This document shows positions 16,791-26,184 of a stretch of DNA of 64,000 nucleotides, piece after piece. Location: assembly GCF_007954425.1 (NCBI RefSeq), contig NZ_CP042345.1, forward strand, positions 2,788,001 through 2,852,000, read 5' to 3'. Source of the stretch: Novosphingobium ginsenosidimutans. GTDB taxonomy: Bacteria > Pseudomonadota > Alphaproteobacteria > Sphingomonadales > Sphingomonadaceae. The notes below the pieces were generated by a model that did no database searches, was not told the DNA's origin, and saw only the letters and a list, made by a program, of their open reading frames with translations. The number at the start of each line of letters is the position of its first letter. The first letter of the stretch is position 1. The position numbers were made by a program, and so were the translations under genes.

Positions 16791-18083
16791 TCAGCCCTTC
16801 TTGTCGAGCTCGTCGTTCAGCCGCAGGCTGGCGCGCCAGAAGAAGAAGGCCGGAATGAAACCAAGCCATGCCGCGCCAAACAGCACCCAGCGCACGCTGT
16901 CGGTGCCTGCCATGGGCTGCAGCCAGTCTGACAGGGCGCCAAACACGAACGGCCCCAGCCCCAGGCCGATCAGATTCTGGCCAAACAGCATGACCGAGGC
17001 GGCGACCGCCCGCAGCTCCTTGCGAACCAGCCCCTGCACACAGGCATAGGCTGGGCCATAATAGGCCGCGTTGAGAATTGTCGGAACGAGGATCAACAGG
17101 CCCGCCACCCACCAGATTGGCGCGCCATAGCCCAGGAACTGGATCGGCGCCGCAACCGCCATGCCGACTGCGGGAAGCGTCAGGATGTGGCGGCGATTTG
17201 TTGCACCAAAGCGATCCGCGGCCCAGCCACCGAGCCAGGTACCGAACACGCCGGCAATGCCCAGCGTGACCGAGCCGATCAGGCCAACCTCTGTCGTCGT
17301 CATGCCATGGCTGCGGATGAACAGGGACAGCGTCCACAGCCCCTTGCCATAGCTGAGGAAGGCCGCGAACGAAGCGGCCACTAGCAGCAGCACGTAAGCG
17401 CGCGAGGCAAACACTTCGGCGACGGCTTCACGCACCGGGACCTGCGCCGGGCCGGCCGGGCTGGCTTGCCCCTTGATCAGGCCAGAGCGGCGCGGCTCAC
17501 GCAGCAGCAGCGGCAACAAAACGGCGAGCAGAAGCCCTGGCGCGCCAACCAGCATCAAGGCAACCCGCCAGCCCCAGATGTCATTGACCACGCCGCCAAT
17601 CACCAGGCCGAGCAAGGTGCCGATCGGCACGCCCATGCCATAGAAGGCAATTGCCGAGGCCCGCTTTTCAGGGGCAACCGCATCGCTGATCAGGCTGTGT
17701 GCCGAGGGCGTGCAACCCGCCTCGCCCACCCCAACACCGATCCGGGCGAGCGCCATCTGCCAGAAATTCTGCGCAAAGCCGCACAGCACGGTCATGCCCG
17801 ACCAGATCGCCAGCGAAACCGAGATCAGCGAAATCCGGTTGGTGCTGGCGCGGTCGGCATAGCGCGCGATCGGGATGCCCAGCACGGCATAGAACACGGC
17901 GAAGGCCGGGCCTGCCAGCAAGCCCAGCTGGGTGTCGCTGAGCCCAAGTTCATCCTTGATCGGTTCAGCCAGGATGTTGAGGATCTGGCGATCCAGAAAA
18001 TTCAGAATGTAGACGATCAGCAGGACCCAGAGCGTAACACGCAGCGAATTCACGGGCTTGGGGCCCGCCGTTGCTTCTGCCAT
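16791..18083 (-). CDS. MFS transporter, spinster-like family
   Basis: A 430-residue major facilitator protein with twelve hydrophobic segments. The first helix holds the YILNFLDRQILNILAEPIKDELGLSDTQ pattern typical of the spinster-like/sugar-phosphate antiporter branch common in sphingomonads. Loop 2-3 has the family DRxS motif (RYADRASTNRI), and GVGVGEAGCTPSAHSLISD is the conserved helix-4 block. Substrate is unknown; relatives move lipids, aromatic acids or sugar derivatives. It is convergent with the amj gene, with a four-base gap, and about 100 bases separate its start from the hydroxylase operon end. Confidence 0.9.
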   Translation of the reverse strand: MAEATAGPKPVNSLRVTLWVLLIVYILNFLDRQILNILAEPIKDELGLSDTQLGLLAGPAFAVFYAVLGIPIARYADRASTNRISLISVSLAIWSGMTVLCGFAQNFWQMALARIGVGVGEAGCTPSAHSLISDAVAPEKRASAIAFYGMGVPIGTLLGLVIGGVVNDIWGWRVALMLVGAPGLLLAVLLPLLLREPRRSGLIKGQASPAGPAQVPVREAVAEVFASRAYVLLLVAASFAAFLSYGKGLWTLSLFIRSHGMTTTEVGLIGSVTLGIAGVFGTWLGGWAADRFGATNRRHILTLPAVGMAVAAPIQFLGYGAPIWWVAGLLILVPTILNAAYYGPAYACVQGLVRKELRAVAASVMLFGQNLIGLGLGPFVFGALSDWLQPMAGTDSVRWVLFGAAWLGFIPAFFFWRASLRLNDELDKKG

Positions 18084-18181
18084 CGATCATCCTCTCTTGG
18101 CCCCGGCGCTTGAGCACCGCGAATCCCATCCGCATCGAAAGTGGCGGGCAGGACCGACCGGGTCAACCCCGACCTGAGGTC

Positions 18182-19189
18182 TCAGGCAGCATCAACGATC
18201 CGGAACAGCGTGGCGATCTGCTGCTGCTCCACTTGCGATACTTCGGGCCGCCAGACATCGAAGATCAGCACCAGGCGATCGTGATCGCTATCATTCCAGG
18301 CTTCGTGTTCAACCGAATCGTCAAACACCATCAACTCGCCCACCTGCCATTCGCGAGTTTCCTCACCGACCCGGAAGCCGCAGCCGGGCGGAACCACCAG
18401 CGGCAGGTGGCAGATAAAGCGGGCGTTGATCATGCCGGTATGCGCCGGGATGCGCGAATGCGGGCGCAGCAGCGAGAACATCGGCGTCGGCGCGCGATTG
18501 GGAATGCGGCACAACGGGACCGGCCCTTCCAACGCGGCATAGGTCTGCGGCGTGCGGGCGATCCGGTCAGGCAGCGGAGTGCCCTTGTCGGTCAGCTCCC
18601 AGGTGCTCCAGTCAGCATTGCCGAGCAAGCCGTGAACATCGCCCTGCGGCCGCCCTTCCTGGAGCTTGGCATAGGGCGTGAAGGCCTGCTGATCGGCGAG
18701 CAGGTCTAGCGCCTCGGCCAGGATGGCTGCGGTCTGTGCCTCCAGCGCCGCACGCCAGGGATAGTCCGCCGGATCGGCAAATTGAACATAAGGCAGGTCC
18801 GGGTAGTAATAGGTCTGCGGCAACTGCGGGAACTTGCCGCCCTCGGTTCCGCGCTGCCGCTCACCCAGCATGATCTCCAACGATTTCTGGAATTGGGGGT
18901 GCCGCTCGGCGCGGGTCAGTCCAGCCTGGTCCAGCCCCTCTAGCAGCAACTGCCGCTGACGCCGCCCGATCCATTCGACTGCCGCTTCGGCCCGGGCGCG
19001 CTCACCAAAGGAGACGGCGCGGCCTTCGAATGCGAGGTTGAGCACCCCGCGAAACCATGCCCCGGCCGAGCGCAGGTCACCCGCCTGCAGGAGGTGCTCG
19101 GCCTTGGACAGCATCGCGGCGGAATCGGTGCGGTTACGCTCCAGGCGGCGCTCAGTCTCGGCCAGGTCAAAGCGGGGTTCGGGCGTCAT
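18182..19189 (-). CDS. Aspartyl/asparaginyl beta-hydroxylase domain protein
   Basis: From ATG 19189 the protein is 335 residues. The N-terminal half is helical with a TPR-like segment (SKAEHLLQAGDLRSAGAWFRG). The C-terminal half is an Fe(II)/2-oxoglutarate dioxygenase of the Asp/Asn hydroxylase (LpxO/AspH) family. RIPAHTGMINARFICHLPLV carries the first ligand His, GELMVFDDSVEHEAWN the second, and DRLVLIFDVWRP the 2-oxoglutarate-binding region. Bacterial relatives hydroxylate lipid A acyl chains or proteins; the substrate here is unknown. It starts two bases after the DUF1343 stop, third in a tight three-gene unit. Confidence 0.88.
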   Translation of the reverse strand: MTPEPRFDLAETERRLERNRTDSAAMLSKAEHLLQAGDLRSAGAWFRGVLNLAFEGRAVSFGERARAEAAVEWIGRRQRQLLLEGLDQAGLTRAERHPQFQKSLEIMLGERQRGTEGGKFPQLPQTYYYPDLPYVQFADPADYPWRAALEAQTAAILAEALDLLADQQAFTPYAKLQEGRPQGDVHGLLGNADWSTWELTDKGTPLPDRIARTPQTYAALEGPVPLCRIPNRAPTPMFSLLRPHSRIPAHTGMINARFICHLPLVVPPGCGFRVGEETREWQVGELMVFDDSVEHEAWNDSDHDRLVLIFDVWRPEVSQVEQQQIATLFRIVDAA

Positions 19190-19191
19190 GA

Positions 19192-20397
19192 TCAATAGAG
19201 CCTGTAAGGGGTGCTGGCGGCGATCCAGGCCGCTTCATCGGTGCCGGCAAGCCTTTCCAGGTCGCCCGCTTCGGCAGCGGGATCGTCGACCCATTCGCGC
19301 AAGGCCGGTCCGCCGTTGATCACGTCGATCGCGAGCCTTTCGAACTCGTACTCATAGGGGAAGTCGCGCCACAGCTCGTAATCGGGATAGAGCCGCCGGA
19401 TCGCCTTGAAGGCCAGTGCCTGCAAGCGCCAGGGGCGGAAGGCGTGGTGATCGTAGAAGCCGCCCTCGGCGTGGATCATCAGCCCGTTGCAAAGCTGCCC
19501 GGCATGCTTGTGGAAGGTTGGCGTGAACCAGACCTCGCGCAGCGCGCAGCCCGCCAGCCATTGCGGGGCAAGCCGCCGCATCTCGGCATGGACCGCCTTG
19601 GCATCGATATCAGGCGCGCCGAACAGCACTTCGAGCGGCCGGGTCGTGCCGCGCCCTTCGGACAGGGTCGCGCCTTCGAGCATGACAGTCCCGGCATAGG
19701 CGCGGGCCATGTTGAGGCTGGCGGCATTGGGACTGGGATTGATCCAGATCCGGCTTTCGGGCCAGCCCCAGCCCGGCGCGGCCTCCGGCGTCCAGCCCTG
19801 CATCGTGATCACCCGATAGGGCACGTCCAGCTTGTTCTCGGTAATGAACCACTGGCCCATTTCGCCAAGGGTCAGCCCGTGGCGCATCGGCATCGGCCCG
19901 GCCCCGACAAAGCTCTCCTGCCCCGGCACCAGCAGCGTGCCTTCGACCGGACGACCGGCCGGATTGGGGCGATCCAGCACCCAGACCTCCTTGCCGGTGC
20001 CGGAAGCCGCCTCGAGCAGATAGAGCAGCGTCGTGACGAAGGTGTAGATCCGGCAGCCCAGGTCCTGGAGATCGAACAGAAAAACGTCGGCGGTCGACAT
20101 CATCTGCCCGGTTGGGCGGCGCACTTCGCCATAGAGGCTGAAGACCGGGATGTTGTAATGCGGATCGAGCTCGTCCGCGGTTTCGACCATGTTGTCCTGC
20201 TTGTCGCCTTTCAGGCCGTGCTGCGGGCCAAAGGCGGCGGTGACATTGATCCCGGCGGCAATCAAAGCGTCGAGCGAATGGGTCAGGTCGGCGGTGACGC
20301 TCGCCGGGTGCGCGACCAGCGCGACCCGCTTGCCAGCCAGCGGCGCGCGCAGCTCCGGCTCGGCCAGCAGGCGGTCGATCCCGAACAGCACGCTCAT
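19192..20397 (-). CDS. DUF1343 protein, NamZ-like exo-beta-N-acetylmuramidase
   Basis: ATG 20397 (GGAG upstream, overlapping the previous stop as ATGA) gives 401 residues. The DUF1343 core is clear: KRVALVAHPASVT, FGPQHGLKGDKQDNM, IPVFSLYGEVRRPT, VFLFDLQDLGCRIYTFVTTL, WVLDRPNPAGR and WINPSPNAASLNMARAYAG. B. subtilis NamZ of this family removes terminal MurNAc from peptidoglycan fragments. Most NamZ proteins are exported, but no signal peptide is visible here, so this copy may act in the cytoplasm on recycled muropeptides. That inference depends on the start codon. Confidence 0.85.
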   Translation of the reverse strand: MSVLFGIDRLLAEPELRAPLAGKRVALVAHPASVTADLTHSLDALIAAGINVTAAFGPQHGLKGDKQDNMVETADELDPHYNIPVFSLYGEVRRPTGQMMSTADVFLFDLQDLGCRIYTFVTTLLYLLEAASGTGKEVWVLDRPNPAGRPVEGTLLVPGQESFVGAGPMPMRHGLTLGEMGQWFITENKLDVPYRVITMQGWTPEAAPGWGWPESRIWINPSPNAASLNMARAYAGTVMLEGATLSEGRGTTRPLEVLFGAPDIDAKAVHAEMRRLAPQWLAGCALREVWFTPTFHKHAGQLCNGLMIHAEGGFYDHHAFRPWRLQALAFKAIRRLYPDYELWRDFPYEYEFERLAIDVINGGPALREWVDDPAAEAGDLERLAGTDEAAWIAASTPYRLY

Positions 20398-20903
20398 GCC
20401 GGCAGCTCCAGCGCGCGGCATTCGCTGGCGTGGAATTCGGGGGAACCGGAGCGGAAGGCCAGCGCCCAGAAGCGATTCACGCCGTCCTCGTCCTCAATGA
20501 TCCCGTTCAAAGCGACTGTCGCCGGGACCGGCAGGGTCGAGCGGATTTCGGCCGTAAGGCGCAGTTCGCTGTCGCTGACCGTCACCGCAATTTCAACTTC
20601 GGCCGGGGCATCGCGCATCCCTTCGCGGAAGGCATCGAAATCATAGCAGGCCCAGCGGGTCGAGGGTGAGAGGTTGAACTCACGATAGCTGGTGCCGTCG
20701 TGGCTCCAGAAGATCTCGAAGCAGGTGGTCTTCCAGAGGTTGTCGAACCGGCCGGGCGTGGCCACGGTCGGCACGGCGATCTTGGTTACGTCGCCGCGCG
20801 CGACGAATGTGGCACGGCAGCCATCAGCGGTCGGGACAATGGCGGCCTCGATCGAATGGATCGAGCCGCTCGCGCAATCGGGGTGGAGAACCAGGCTATG
20901 CAT
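20394..20903 (-). CDS. DOMON-like domain protein
   Basis: A 169-residue beta-rich protein, first of the three-gene unit with DUF1343 and the hydroxylase. It contains [40 protein letters not shown], a pattern I associate with proteins annotated as DOMON-like type 9 carbohydrate-binding folds in sphingomonads. No signal peptide is seen. The fold suggests ligand binding (sugar or haem) rather than catalysis, but the function is unknown. The start faces tyrS across 92 bases, which must hold both divergent promoters. Confidence 0.75.
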   Translation of the reverse strand: MHSLVLHPDCASGSIHSIEAAIVPTADGCRATFVARGDVTKIAVPTVATPGRFDNLWKTTCFEIFWSHDGTSYREFNLSPSTRWACYDFDAFREGMRDAPAEVEIAVTVSDSELRLTAEIRSTLPVPATVALNGIIEDEDGVNRFWALAFRSGSPEFHASECRALELPA

Positions 20904-20995
20904 CGCCGCCTAATGCCCGCTGCCCGAAGGAGCATCAAGCGGCACGTCATGCGGCACTTGGGCTTGTCCGCAACCGCTGCTATGGGCGCGGCGCG

Positions 20996-22219
20996 ATGAC
21001 TTACAAATCCAGCCTCCTGCGCCTGCTCGATGAACGTGGCTACGTCCACCAGATGACCGATGCCGAGGGTCTTGATGCCCTGGCTGCCAAGCAGGTGGTG
21101 CCCGGCTATATCGGCTTTGACGCGACCGCGCCCTCGCTCCATGTCGGCAGCCTGGTGCAGATCATGCTGCTGCGGCGGCTGCAGCAGGCCGGGCACAAGC
21201 CGGTTGTGCTGATGGGTGGCGGAACGACCCGGATCGGCGATCCGACCGGACGCGACGAGAGCCGCAAGATGCTCAGCGACGAAGTGATCGAGGCCAACAT
21301 CGCCTCAATCCGCACGATCTTCGAACGCTTCCTGACCTTTGGCGACGGGCCGACCGATGCGATCATGGTCAATAACCACGATTGGCTGGGCCAGCTGGGC
21401 TATATCCAGCTGCTGCAGGAAGTCGGCACGCACTTCACGGTCAACCGGATGCTGACTTTCGATTCGGTCAAGCTGCGGCTTGAGCGCGAACAGCCGATGA
21501 CCTTCCTGGAATTCAACTACATGATCCTCCAGGGTTACGACTTCCGCCACCTCGCCAAGAATGCCGGGGTCCGCCTGCAGATGGGCGGCAGCGACCAGTG
21601 GGGCAATATCGTCAACGGGATTGAGCTGTCGCGGCGGATGGACGGGACCGAAGTCTTCGGCGTCACCACCCCGCTGCTGACCACGGCCGATGGCGCCAAG
21701 ATGGGCAAGACCGCCGCCGGCGCCGTCTGGCTCAACGACGATGCGCTGCCAGCTTACGATTTCTGGCAATACTGGCGCAACGCGGATGACCGCGACGTCG
21801 GCAAGTTTCTGCGCCTGTTCACCGATCTGCCGCTGGACGAGATCGCCCGGCTCGAAGCGCTGGAAGGCGCCGAAATCAACCAGGCCAAGATCGTGCTTGC
21901 CAACGAGGTTACCCGCCTGTGCCGCGGCGAAGATGCTGCCAAGGCCGCCGAAGTCACTGCCGCCGCCACATTTGCCGGGGGCGGCGTGGGTGAAGACTTG
22001 CCCGAACTGACGCTTCCCGCCGAAGGGCTTGGCCTGATCGATGCCCTGGTCGGGATCGGCTTCGCCGCGAGCCGGGGTGAAGCCAAGCGGCTGATAGCCG
22101 GTGGCGGGGCCCGCATCGATGGCGAAAGCGTTACCGACGAAACGCACCATATTACGGGGGTGTCCGAGGTCCGCATCTCTGCCGGCAAGAAAAAGCATGG
22201 AGTGCTGCGACCGGCCTAA
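20996..22219 (+). CDS. tyrS: Tyrosyl-tRNA synthetase
   Basis: A class Ic synthetase of 407 residues from ATG 20996. It shows the HIGH-like HVGSLVQ motif, [20 protein letters not shown], the tyrosine-binding YMILQGYDF segment, the GGSDQWGN motif, and the KMSKS-equivalent KMGKT. A C-terminal S4-like RNA-binding domain follows (about residues 340-405, with [17 protein letters not shown]). The open frame reaches upstream to 20807 but lacks family similarity there and would run antisense through the DOMON-like gene. No leader-type control element was recognised. Confidence 0.96.
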   Translation: MTYKSSLLRLLDERGYVHQMTDAEGLDALAAKQVVPGYIGFDATAPSLHVGSLVQIMLLRRLQQAGHKPVVLMGGGTTRIGDPTGRDESRKMLSDEVIEANIASIRTIFERFLTFGDGPTDAIMVNNHDWLGQLGYIQLLQEVGTHFTVNRMLTFDSVKLRLEREQPMTFLEFNYMILQGYDFRHLAKNAGVRLQMGGSDQWGNIVNGIELSRRMDGTEVFGVTTPLLTTADGAKMGKTAAGAVWLNDDALPAYDFWQYWRNADDRDVGKFLRLFTDLPLDEIARLEALEGAEINQAKIVLANEVTRLCRGEDAAKAAEVTAAATFAGGGVGEDLPELTLPAEGLGLIDALVGIGFAASRGEAKRLIAGGGARIDGESVTDETHHITGVSEVRISAGKKKHGVLRPA

Positions 22220-22317
22220 ACGGCTGAATTCAAAAAAATCTTCCAGCAGTTTACCCTTTCTTTGCTCATTGCCGACATAGTGCTGCCTGTATCAACCTGA
22301 TGGAGGCGCACGAAGCC

Positions 22318-22659
22318 ATGTCTTCGCGAGCACAACTGACTGTTACCGACCTGCGCCGGGCCACCCGGCATCCGGTCGATCACAAGGTCATCGGCGAACA
22401 CCGCCGGCTCGGCGACGTGCACATGCGCATCGTCAACATCTCGGCCCATGGCTTCATGACCGAGGGCGAGATCAGCTTCGAACGCGGCGAACGCGTCGTG
22501 ATCCGCCTGCCTGAAGTGGGCCGGATCGAGGCGCACATGATCTGGACATCGGGCGATCGGGCCGGCTTCCAGTTCGAACGGATTATCCGGCTCGAAGACT
22601 TCATGAAGCTGATCGATACGCTTCAGCCCAACCCGCGCCTGCGTCCGGCCCGGCGCTGA
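22318..22659 (+). CDS. PilZ domain protein
   Basis: A 113-residue single-domain PilZ protein, a candidate cyclic-di-GMP receptor. The paired-arginine region is DLRRATRHPVDHKV and the second motif is VNISAHGFM, matching the (D/N)xSxxG signature in reduced form. The strict RxxxR motif can be read as RRATR. An in-frame ATG at 22300 is available, but it overlaps the GGAGG (22302-22306) that best serves as ribosome site for ATG 22318. The gene stands alone between tyrS and the TonB receptor. Confidence 0.82.
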   Translation: MSSRAQLTVTDLRRATRHPVDHKVIGEHRRLGDVHMRIVNISAHGFMTEGEISFERGERVVIRLPEVGRIEAHMIWTSGDRAGFQFERIIRLEDFMKLIDTLQPNPRLRPARR

Positions 22660-22711
22660 TTCCCGACGACGAACGGCGGCTGCGCATCGACGAGTCGCTT
22701 TGACCAGACTT

Positions 22712-22729
22712 GATATAGTATAACATAGC
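22712..22729. promoter_or_regulatory. Putative Zur box upstream of the TonB receptor gene
   Basis: GATATAGTATAACATAGC is an imperfect palindrome (12 of 18 positions symmetric) with the TATnnTATAnnATA core typical of Zur operators. It lies 16 bases before the receptor start, so it overlaps the likely promoter core. Repression by zinc-bound Zur is inferred from the sequence and from the His-rich receptor it precedes. Confidence 0.5.
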
Positions 22730-22745
22730 GTTTAGTGGGCGCGCT

Positions 22746-24851
22746 ATGTTCAAGCACCGACTGAGCCTGACGGCCCTCGCCATCGCCCTGCTGCCTACCG
22801 CAGCCCTTGCCAATGACGAACAGGGTGACGATCCCCATGGCAAGGCTCATGCGGACGATGATGGTATCGTCGTGGTCGGCCACCCGCCGGTCGATTTCAA
22901 CCTCCTTAACAGCACTAGCACGATCGAGGGTGACAAGCTCGACGTCAGCCTGCGTGGTCAGCTGGGTGAAACCCTTGCCAGCCTGCCGGGTGTTTCGGCC
23001 ACCTCGTTCACTCCCGGTGCCTCGCGCCCGGTGTTACGCGGTTTTGACGGCGACCGCATCAGGGTGCTGACCGACGGGATTGGCGCGATCGACGCCTCCA
23101 GCGTCTCAGCCGACCATGCCGTGGTCTTTGATGCGCTGACAGTTGACCATATCGACGTGCTGCATGGCCCCGCCGTGTTGCTATTCGGCGGCCAGGCAAT
23201 CGGCGGCGCGGTCAACGCGCTCGACAAGCGCATTCCGCGTGCCGTGCCGGACGGCATCAAGCTAGATGTGCTTGGCTCCTATGGCTCTGCGGCCAGCGAA
23301 CGCGCCGCATCGGGCGCGGCGCAGTTCCGCCTCGGGGATCGCTGGGCCGCCAGCGTCGATGCCTCGTGGCGCAAGAGCGATGACCTTAAAGTCCCGGGTT
23401 TCGTCAATTCACCGTCCCTGCGCGCTGCCCTACTCGATGAGGCCGCCGAATATCGCGCTGATGGCGAACCGGCCGAAGCTGAGGAATACGAGGAACTCGC
23501 CAACCTGAGCGGCAAGGTCCCCAACACCGCCGCGCGCAGCACGACCTTTGGTGCGGGTCTGGCCTTCATCGATGCAGGCGGGAACCTGGGCATCTCGGTC
23601 CAACGCCAGGACATGCGTTATGGCCTGCCTTCGCGGCCCGGCGCCGGTCACCACGATCACGGCGGCGGCGATCACGGCGAAGAGCCGGTTTCGATCGAAC
23701 TCGGGCAGACCCGCGTCGACCTGCGCGGCGCTGTCGAACTGGGCGATGGCCTGTTCGATTCGATCCAGGTCCGCAGCGCCTTCGGTGATTACCAGCATAT
23801 CGAATTCGAAGGTGACGAGGTTGGCACGACCTTCACCGGCCGCGGGGTCGAGGCGCGGGCCGACCTGGTGCAGAACACCAAGGGCGGCTGGCGCGGCCGC
23901 AGCGGGATCCAGTATTTCACTCGCAACCTGTCGATAGTTGGCGCCGAGGCCTTTGCCCCGTCAAACGACGTGACCCGCTTCGGGGTGTTCACGCTCCAGT
24001 CGCTGCGCATTGGCCAGATCGAGCTGGAGGGAGCGGGCCGCTATGAACGCGCCACGGTCCGCGCCAATTCGGTCGGCTTCCAGCAGGCCTATGATCTATG
24101 GAGCGGGTCGGCCGGCCTGACCTGGCGCTTTGCCCCCGGCTGGAAGCTGGGCGCGAGCTATATCCGCGGTGCCCGCGCGCCCGCGCCGGAAGAGCTGCTG
24201 TCCGACGGCCTTCACGTTGCCACCCAGTCCTACGAGCTAGGCAACGCAGCCTTCCGCCCCGAAACCAGCAACGGCGGCGAAGTCTTCCTGCGGTACGATG
24301 GCGGGCGCTATAACCTCTCGCTCACCGGCTACCTTTCCGATTTCGACAGCTTCATCGCGGCCCTGCCCAATGGCGCCGAGATCGATGGCTTCCCGGTGTT
24401 CGAATACTCCCAGGGCAAGGCCCGCTTCCAGGGCTTCGAGGCCGCAGCCAGCGCCAAGGTGCTGGACTGGACCGACGGCGGCCTGACGCTCGATGCCCAG
24501 GCCGACTATACCCATGCCGAGCTAAAGGGCGTCGGCCCGGTTCCGCGCATTCCGCCGCTGCGGCTGCGCGGCGGGGCCGAGTTCGAGTTTGGCCCGCTGC
24601 ACTTGCGCAGCGAAGTCGAATGGAACGACAAGCAGGACCGCGTCGCCAGCTTCGAAACCCCGGTCGCTGGCTTCACCCTGGTCAACGTCTCGGCCGTCTG
24701 GCACCCGCTGGGCGACGAGGGTCCGCTGACGCTGAGCCTTGCGGCCAACAACCTGTTTAACGTTTCGGCCCGCCGTGCCGCCTCGTTCACCCGCGATTTC
24801 GTGCCGCTGGCCGGCCGCGACGTGCGTGTGACCGCAAAGCTATCCTTCTGA
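22746..24851 (+). CDS. TonB-dependent outer-membrane receptor, probably zinc (ZnuD-like)
   Basis: A 701-residue TonB-dependent receptor. Residues 1-22 form a signal peptide (LTALAIALLPTAALA). A short His/Asp-rich segment (DDPHGKAHADDDG) precedes the plug domain, with LGETLASLPGVSATSF, PVLRGFDGDRIRVLTDG and DHIDVLHGPAVLLFGG. The beta barrel follows and ends in the usual terminal Phe (VTAKLSF). A His-rich extracellular loop around residues 300-312 (HHDHGGGDH) resembles the zinc-binding loops of ZnuD. With the Zur-like box upstream, zinc piracy is the best reading; copper or nickel cannot be excluded. Confidence 0.85.
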   Translation: MFKHRLSLTALAIALLPTAALANDEQGDDPHGKAHADDDGIVVVGHPPVDFNLLNSTSTIEGDKLDVSLRGQLGETLASLPGVSATSFTPGASRPVLRGFDGDRIRVLTDGIGAIDASSVSADHAVVFDALTVDHIDVLHGPAVLLFGGQAIGGAVNALDKRIPRAVPDGIKLDVLGSYGSAASERAASGAAQFRLGDRWAASVDASWRKSDDLKVPGFVNSPSLRAALLDEAAEYRADGEPAEAEEYEELANLSGKVPNTAARSTTFGAGLAFIDAGGNLGISVQRQDMRYGLPSRPGAGHHDHGGGDHGEEPVSIELGQTRVDLRGAVELGDGLFDSIQVRSAFGDYQHIEFEGDEVGTTFTGRGVEARADLVQNTKGGWRGRSGIQYFTRNLSIVGAEAFAPSNDVTRFGVFTLQSLRIGQIELEGAGRYERATVRANSVGFQQAYDLWSGSAGLTWRFAPGWKLGASYIRGARAPAPEELLSDGLHVATQSYELGNAAFRPETSNGGEVFLRYDGGRYNLSLTGYLSDFDSFIAALPNGAEIDGFPVFEYSQGKARFQGFEAAASAKVLDWTDGGLTLDAQADYTHAELKGVGPVPRIPPLRLRGGAEFEFGPLHLRSEVEWNDKQDRVASFETPVAGFTLVNVSAVWHPLGDEGPLTLSLAANNLFNVSARRAASFTRDFVPLAGRDVRVTAKLSF

Positions 24852-24906
24852 GGAAAGAAGCAGCACTCGGCTTGGCAAGCGTCTTTGGCGCTGCCATGCC
24901 GGGGGC

Positions 24907-26184
24907 GTGAGCACGCCGACCCATCCGCTGCAGATCCGCGACTATCGCCTGGTCTGGCTGGCACGGTTCGCATCGGTCGCCGCCACCACCGCCATGGTCG
25001 TGGTCGTCGCCGCCCAGACCTACCAGATCGCGCGGACCGATTACGGCTACGATACCAAGCAGGCCGCATTCCTGATCGGCACGCTGGGCCTCGCGCAGTT
25101 CATTCCCTTCCTGCTGCTGACCCCGGTCGCCGGGCTGGTGGCTGACCGGATGGACCGTCGCTTCGTCGGCGCGGCCTCCTCGCTGCTCGATCTGCTGGTC
25201 GCGCTGACGCTGATCGCAGCCAATACGCTGGGGCTGGTCAGCCTGCCGCTGCTGTTCGTCATGGCTGCCCTGCACGGCGCGGCGCGCGTCTTCATCGGTC
25301 CGGCGATCAGTTCGATCGTCCCCAATGTGGTCCCGGCCGATATCCTGCCCAAGGCTGTCGCGACCGGATCGATCGCCTGGCAAAGCGCCTCGGTGCTCGG
25401 CCCGGCGCTTGGCGGCTTCCTGCTCGCCCGGGGCGATGCCCTGCCATATGTCTGGTCGGCGGTCCTGCTGTCGATCGCCATCGTCGGTCTTCTTTTCATC
25501 AAGCCGTTGCCGCTCAAGCCCAAAAGCACCGAACCTCCGCTCCGCCAGATTTCCGAGGGCGCGCGGTTTGTCTGGCGTGAGCGGTTTCTGCTCGGCTGCG
25601 TCTCGCTCGATCTCTTTGCCGTGCTGCTGGGCGGCGCCACCGCCATGTTGCCGGCCTTTGCCTATGATGTCCTGCACGTAGGCGACGAGGGCCTGGGCCT
25701 GCTGCGCGCCGCCCCGGCCCTGGGCGCGGCGCTGGTGGCGCTGTTCCTGGCTTTCTTCCCGCTCTCGCGAAACGTTGGGCCCAAGATGCTCTGGGCGGTG
25801 GCGATATTCGGCGCGGCAACGCTGGCCTTTGCTTTGTCCAAGAGCTTCCCCATCTCGCTGGCCATGCTGGCCCTATTGGGGGCGGCAGATCAGGTCTCGG
25901 TCTTCGTGCGTGGCACCCTGGTTCAGCTCAATACGCCTGATGAGATGCGCGGGCGGGTCTCCTCGATCTCGGGTCTGGCAATCTCAGCCTCAAACGAACT
26001 GGGCGAGATGCAATCCGGCTTGGCTGCTGGGCTGTTCGGCGCGGTCTGGGCGGTTGCGCTCGGCGGCGTCGGCGCGATTGTGGTAACAGCTGCCTGGGCC
26101 GTGCTATTCCCTGAACTACGCCGGGCAAAGACCTTTGCTCCGCAGTACCGCCATGTCATTCCAAAAGAAGGATCTGTGCCATGA
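24907..26184 (+). CDS. MFS transporter, EntS-like exporter family
   Basis: A 425-residue major facilitator of the EntS/DHA3-like type starting at GTG 24907. Features are the start [38 protein letters not shown] (the loop 2-3 motif), a central loop before [22 protein letters not shown], and a C-terminal [22 protein letters not shown] block. This branch exports siderophores and drugs. It lies 55 bases after the receptor gene and overlaps the cysK start by four bases. No siderophore synthesis genes are nearby, so the substrate is open. Confidence 0.85.
   Translation: MSTPTHPLQIRDYRLVWLARFASVAATTAMVVVVAAQTYQIARTDYGYDTKQAAFLIGTLGLAQFIPFLLLTPVAGLVADRMDRRFVGAASSLLDLLVALTLIAANTLGLVSLPLLFVMAALHGAARVFIGPAISSIVPNVVPADILPKAVATGSIAWQSASVLGPALGGFLLARGDALPYVWSAVLLSIAIVGLLFIKPLPLKPKSTEPPLRQISEGARFVWRERFLLGCVSLDLFAVLLGGATAMLPAFAYDVLHVGDEGLGLLRAAPALGAALVALFLAFFPLSRNVGPKMLWAVAIFGAATLAFALSKSFPISLAMLALLGAADQVSVFVRGTLVQLNTPDEMRGRVSSISGLAISASNELGEMQSGLAAGLFGAVWAVALGGVGAIVVTAAWAVLFPELRRAKTFAPQYRHVIPKEGSVP

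Noticed and set aside
19444-20646. Plus-strand open frame of 400 codons opposite DUF1343
   Set aside because: It covers parts of two real minus-strand genes and shows no family features.
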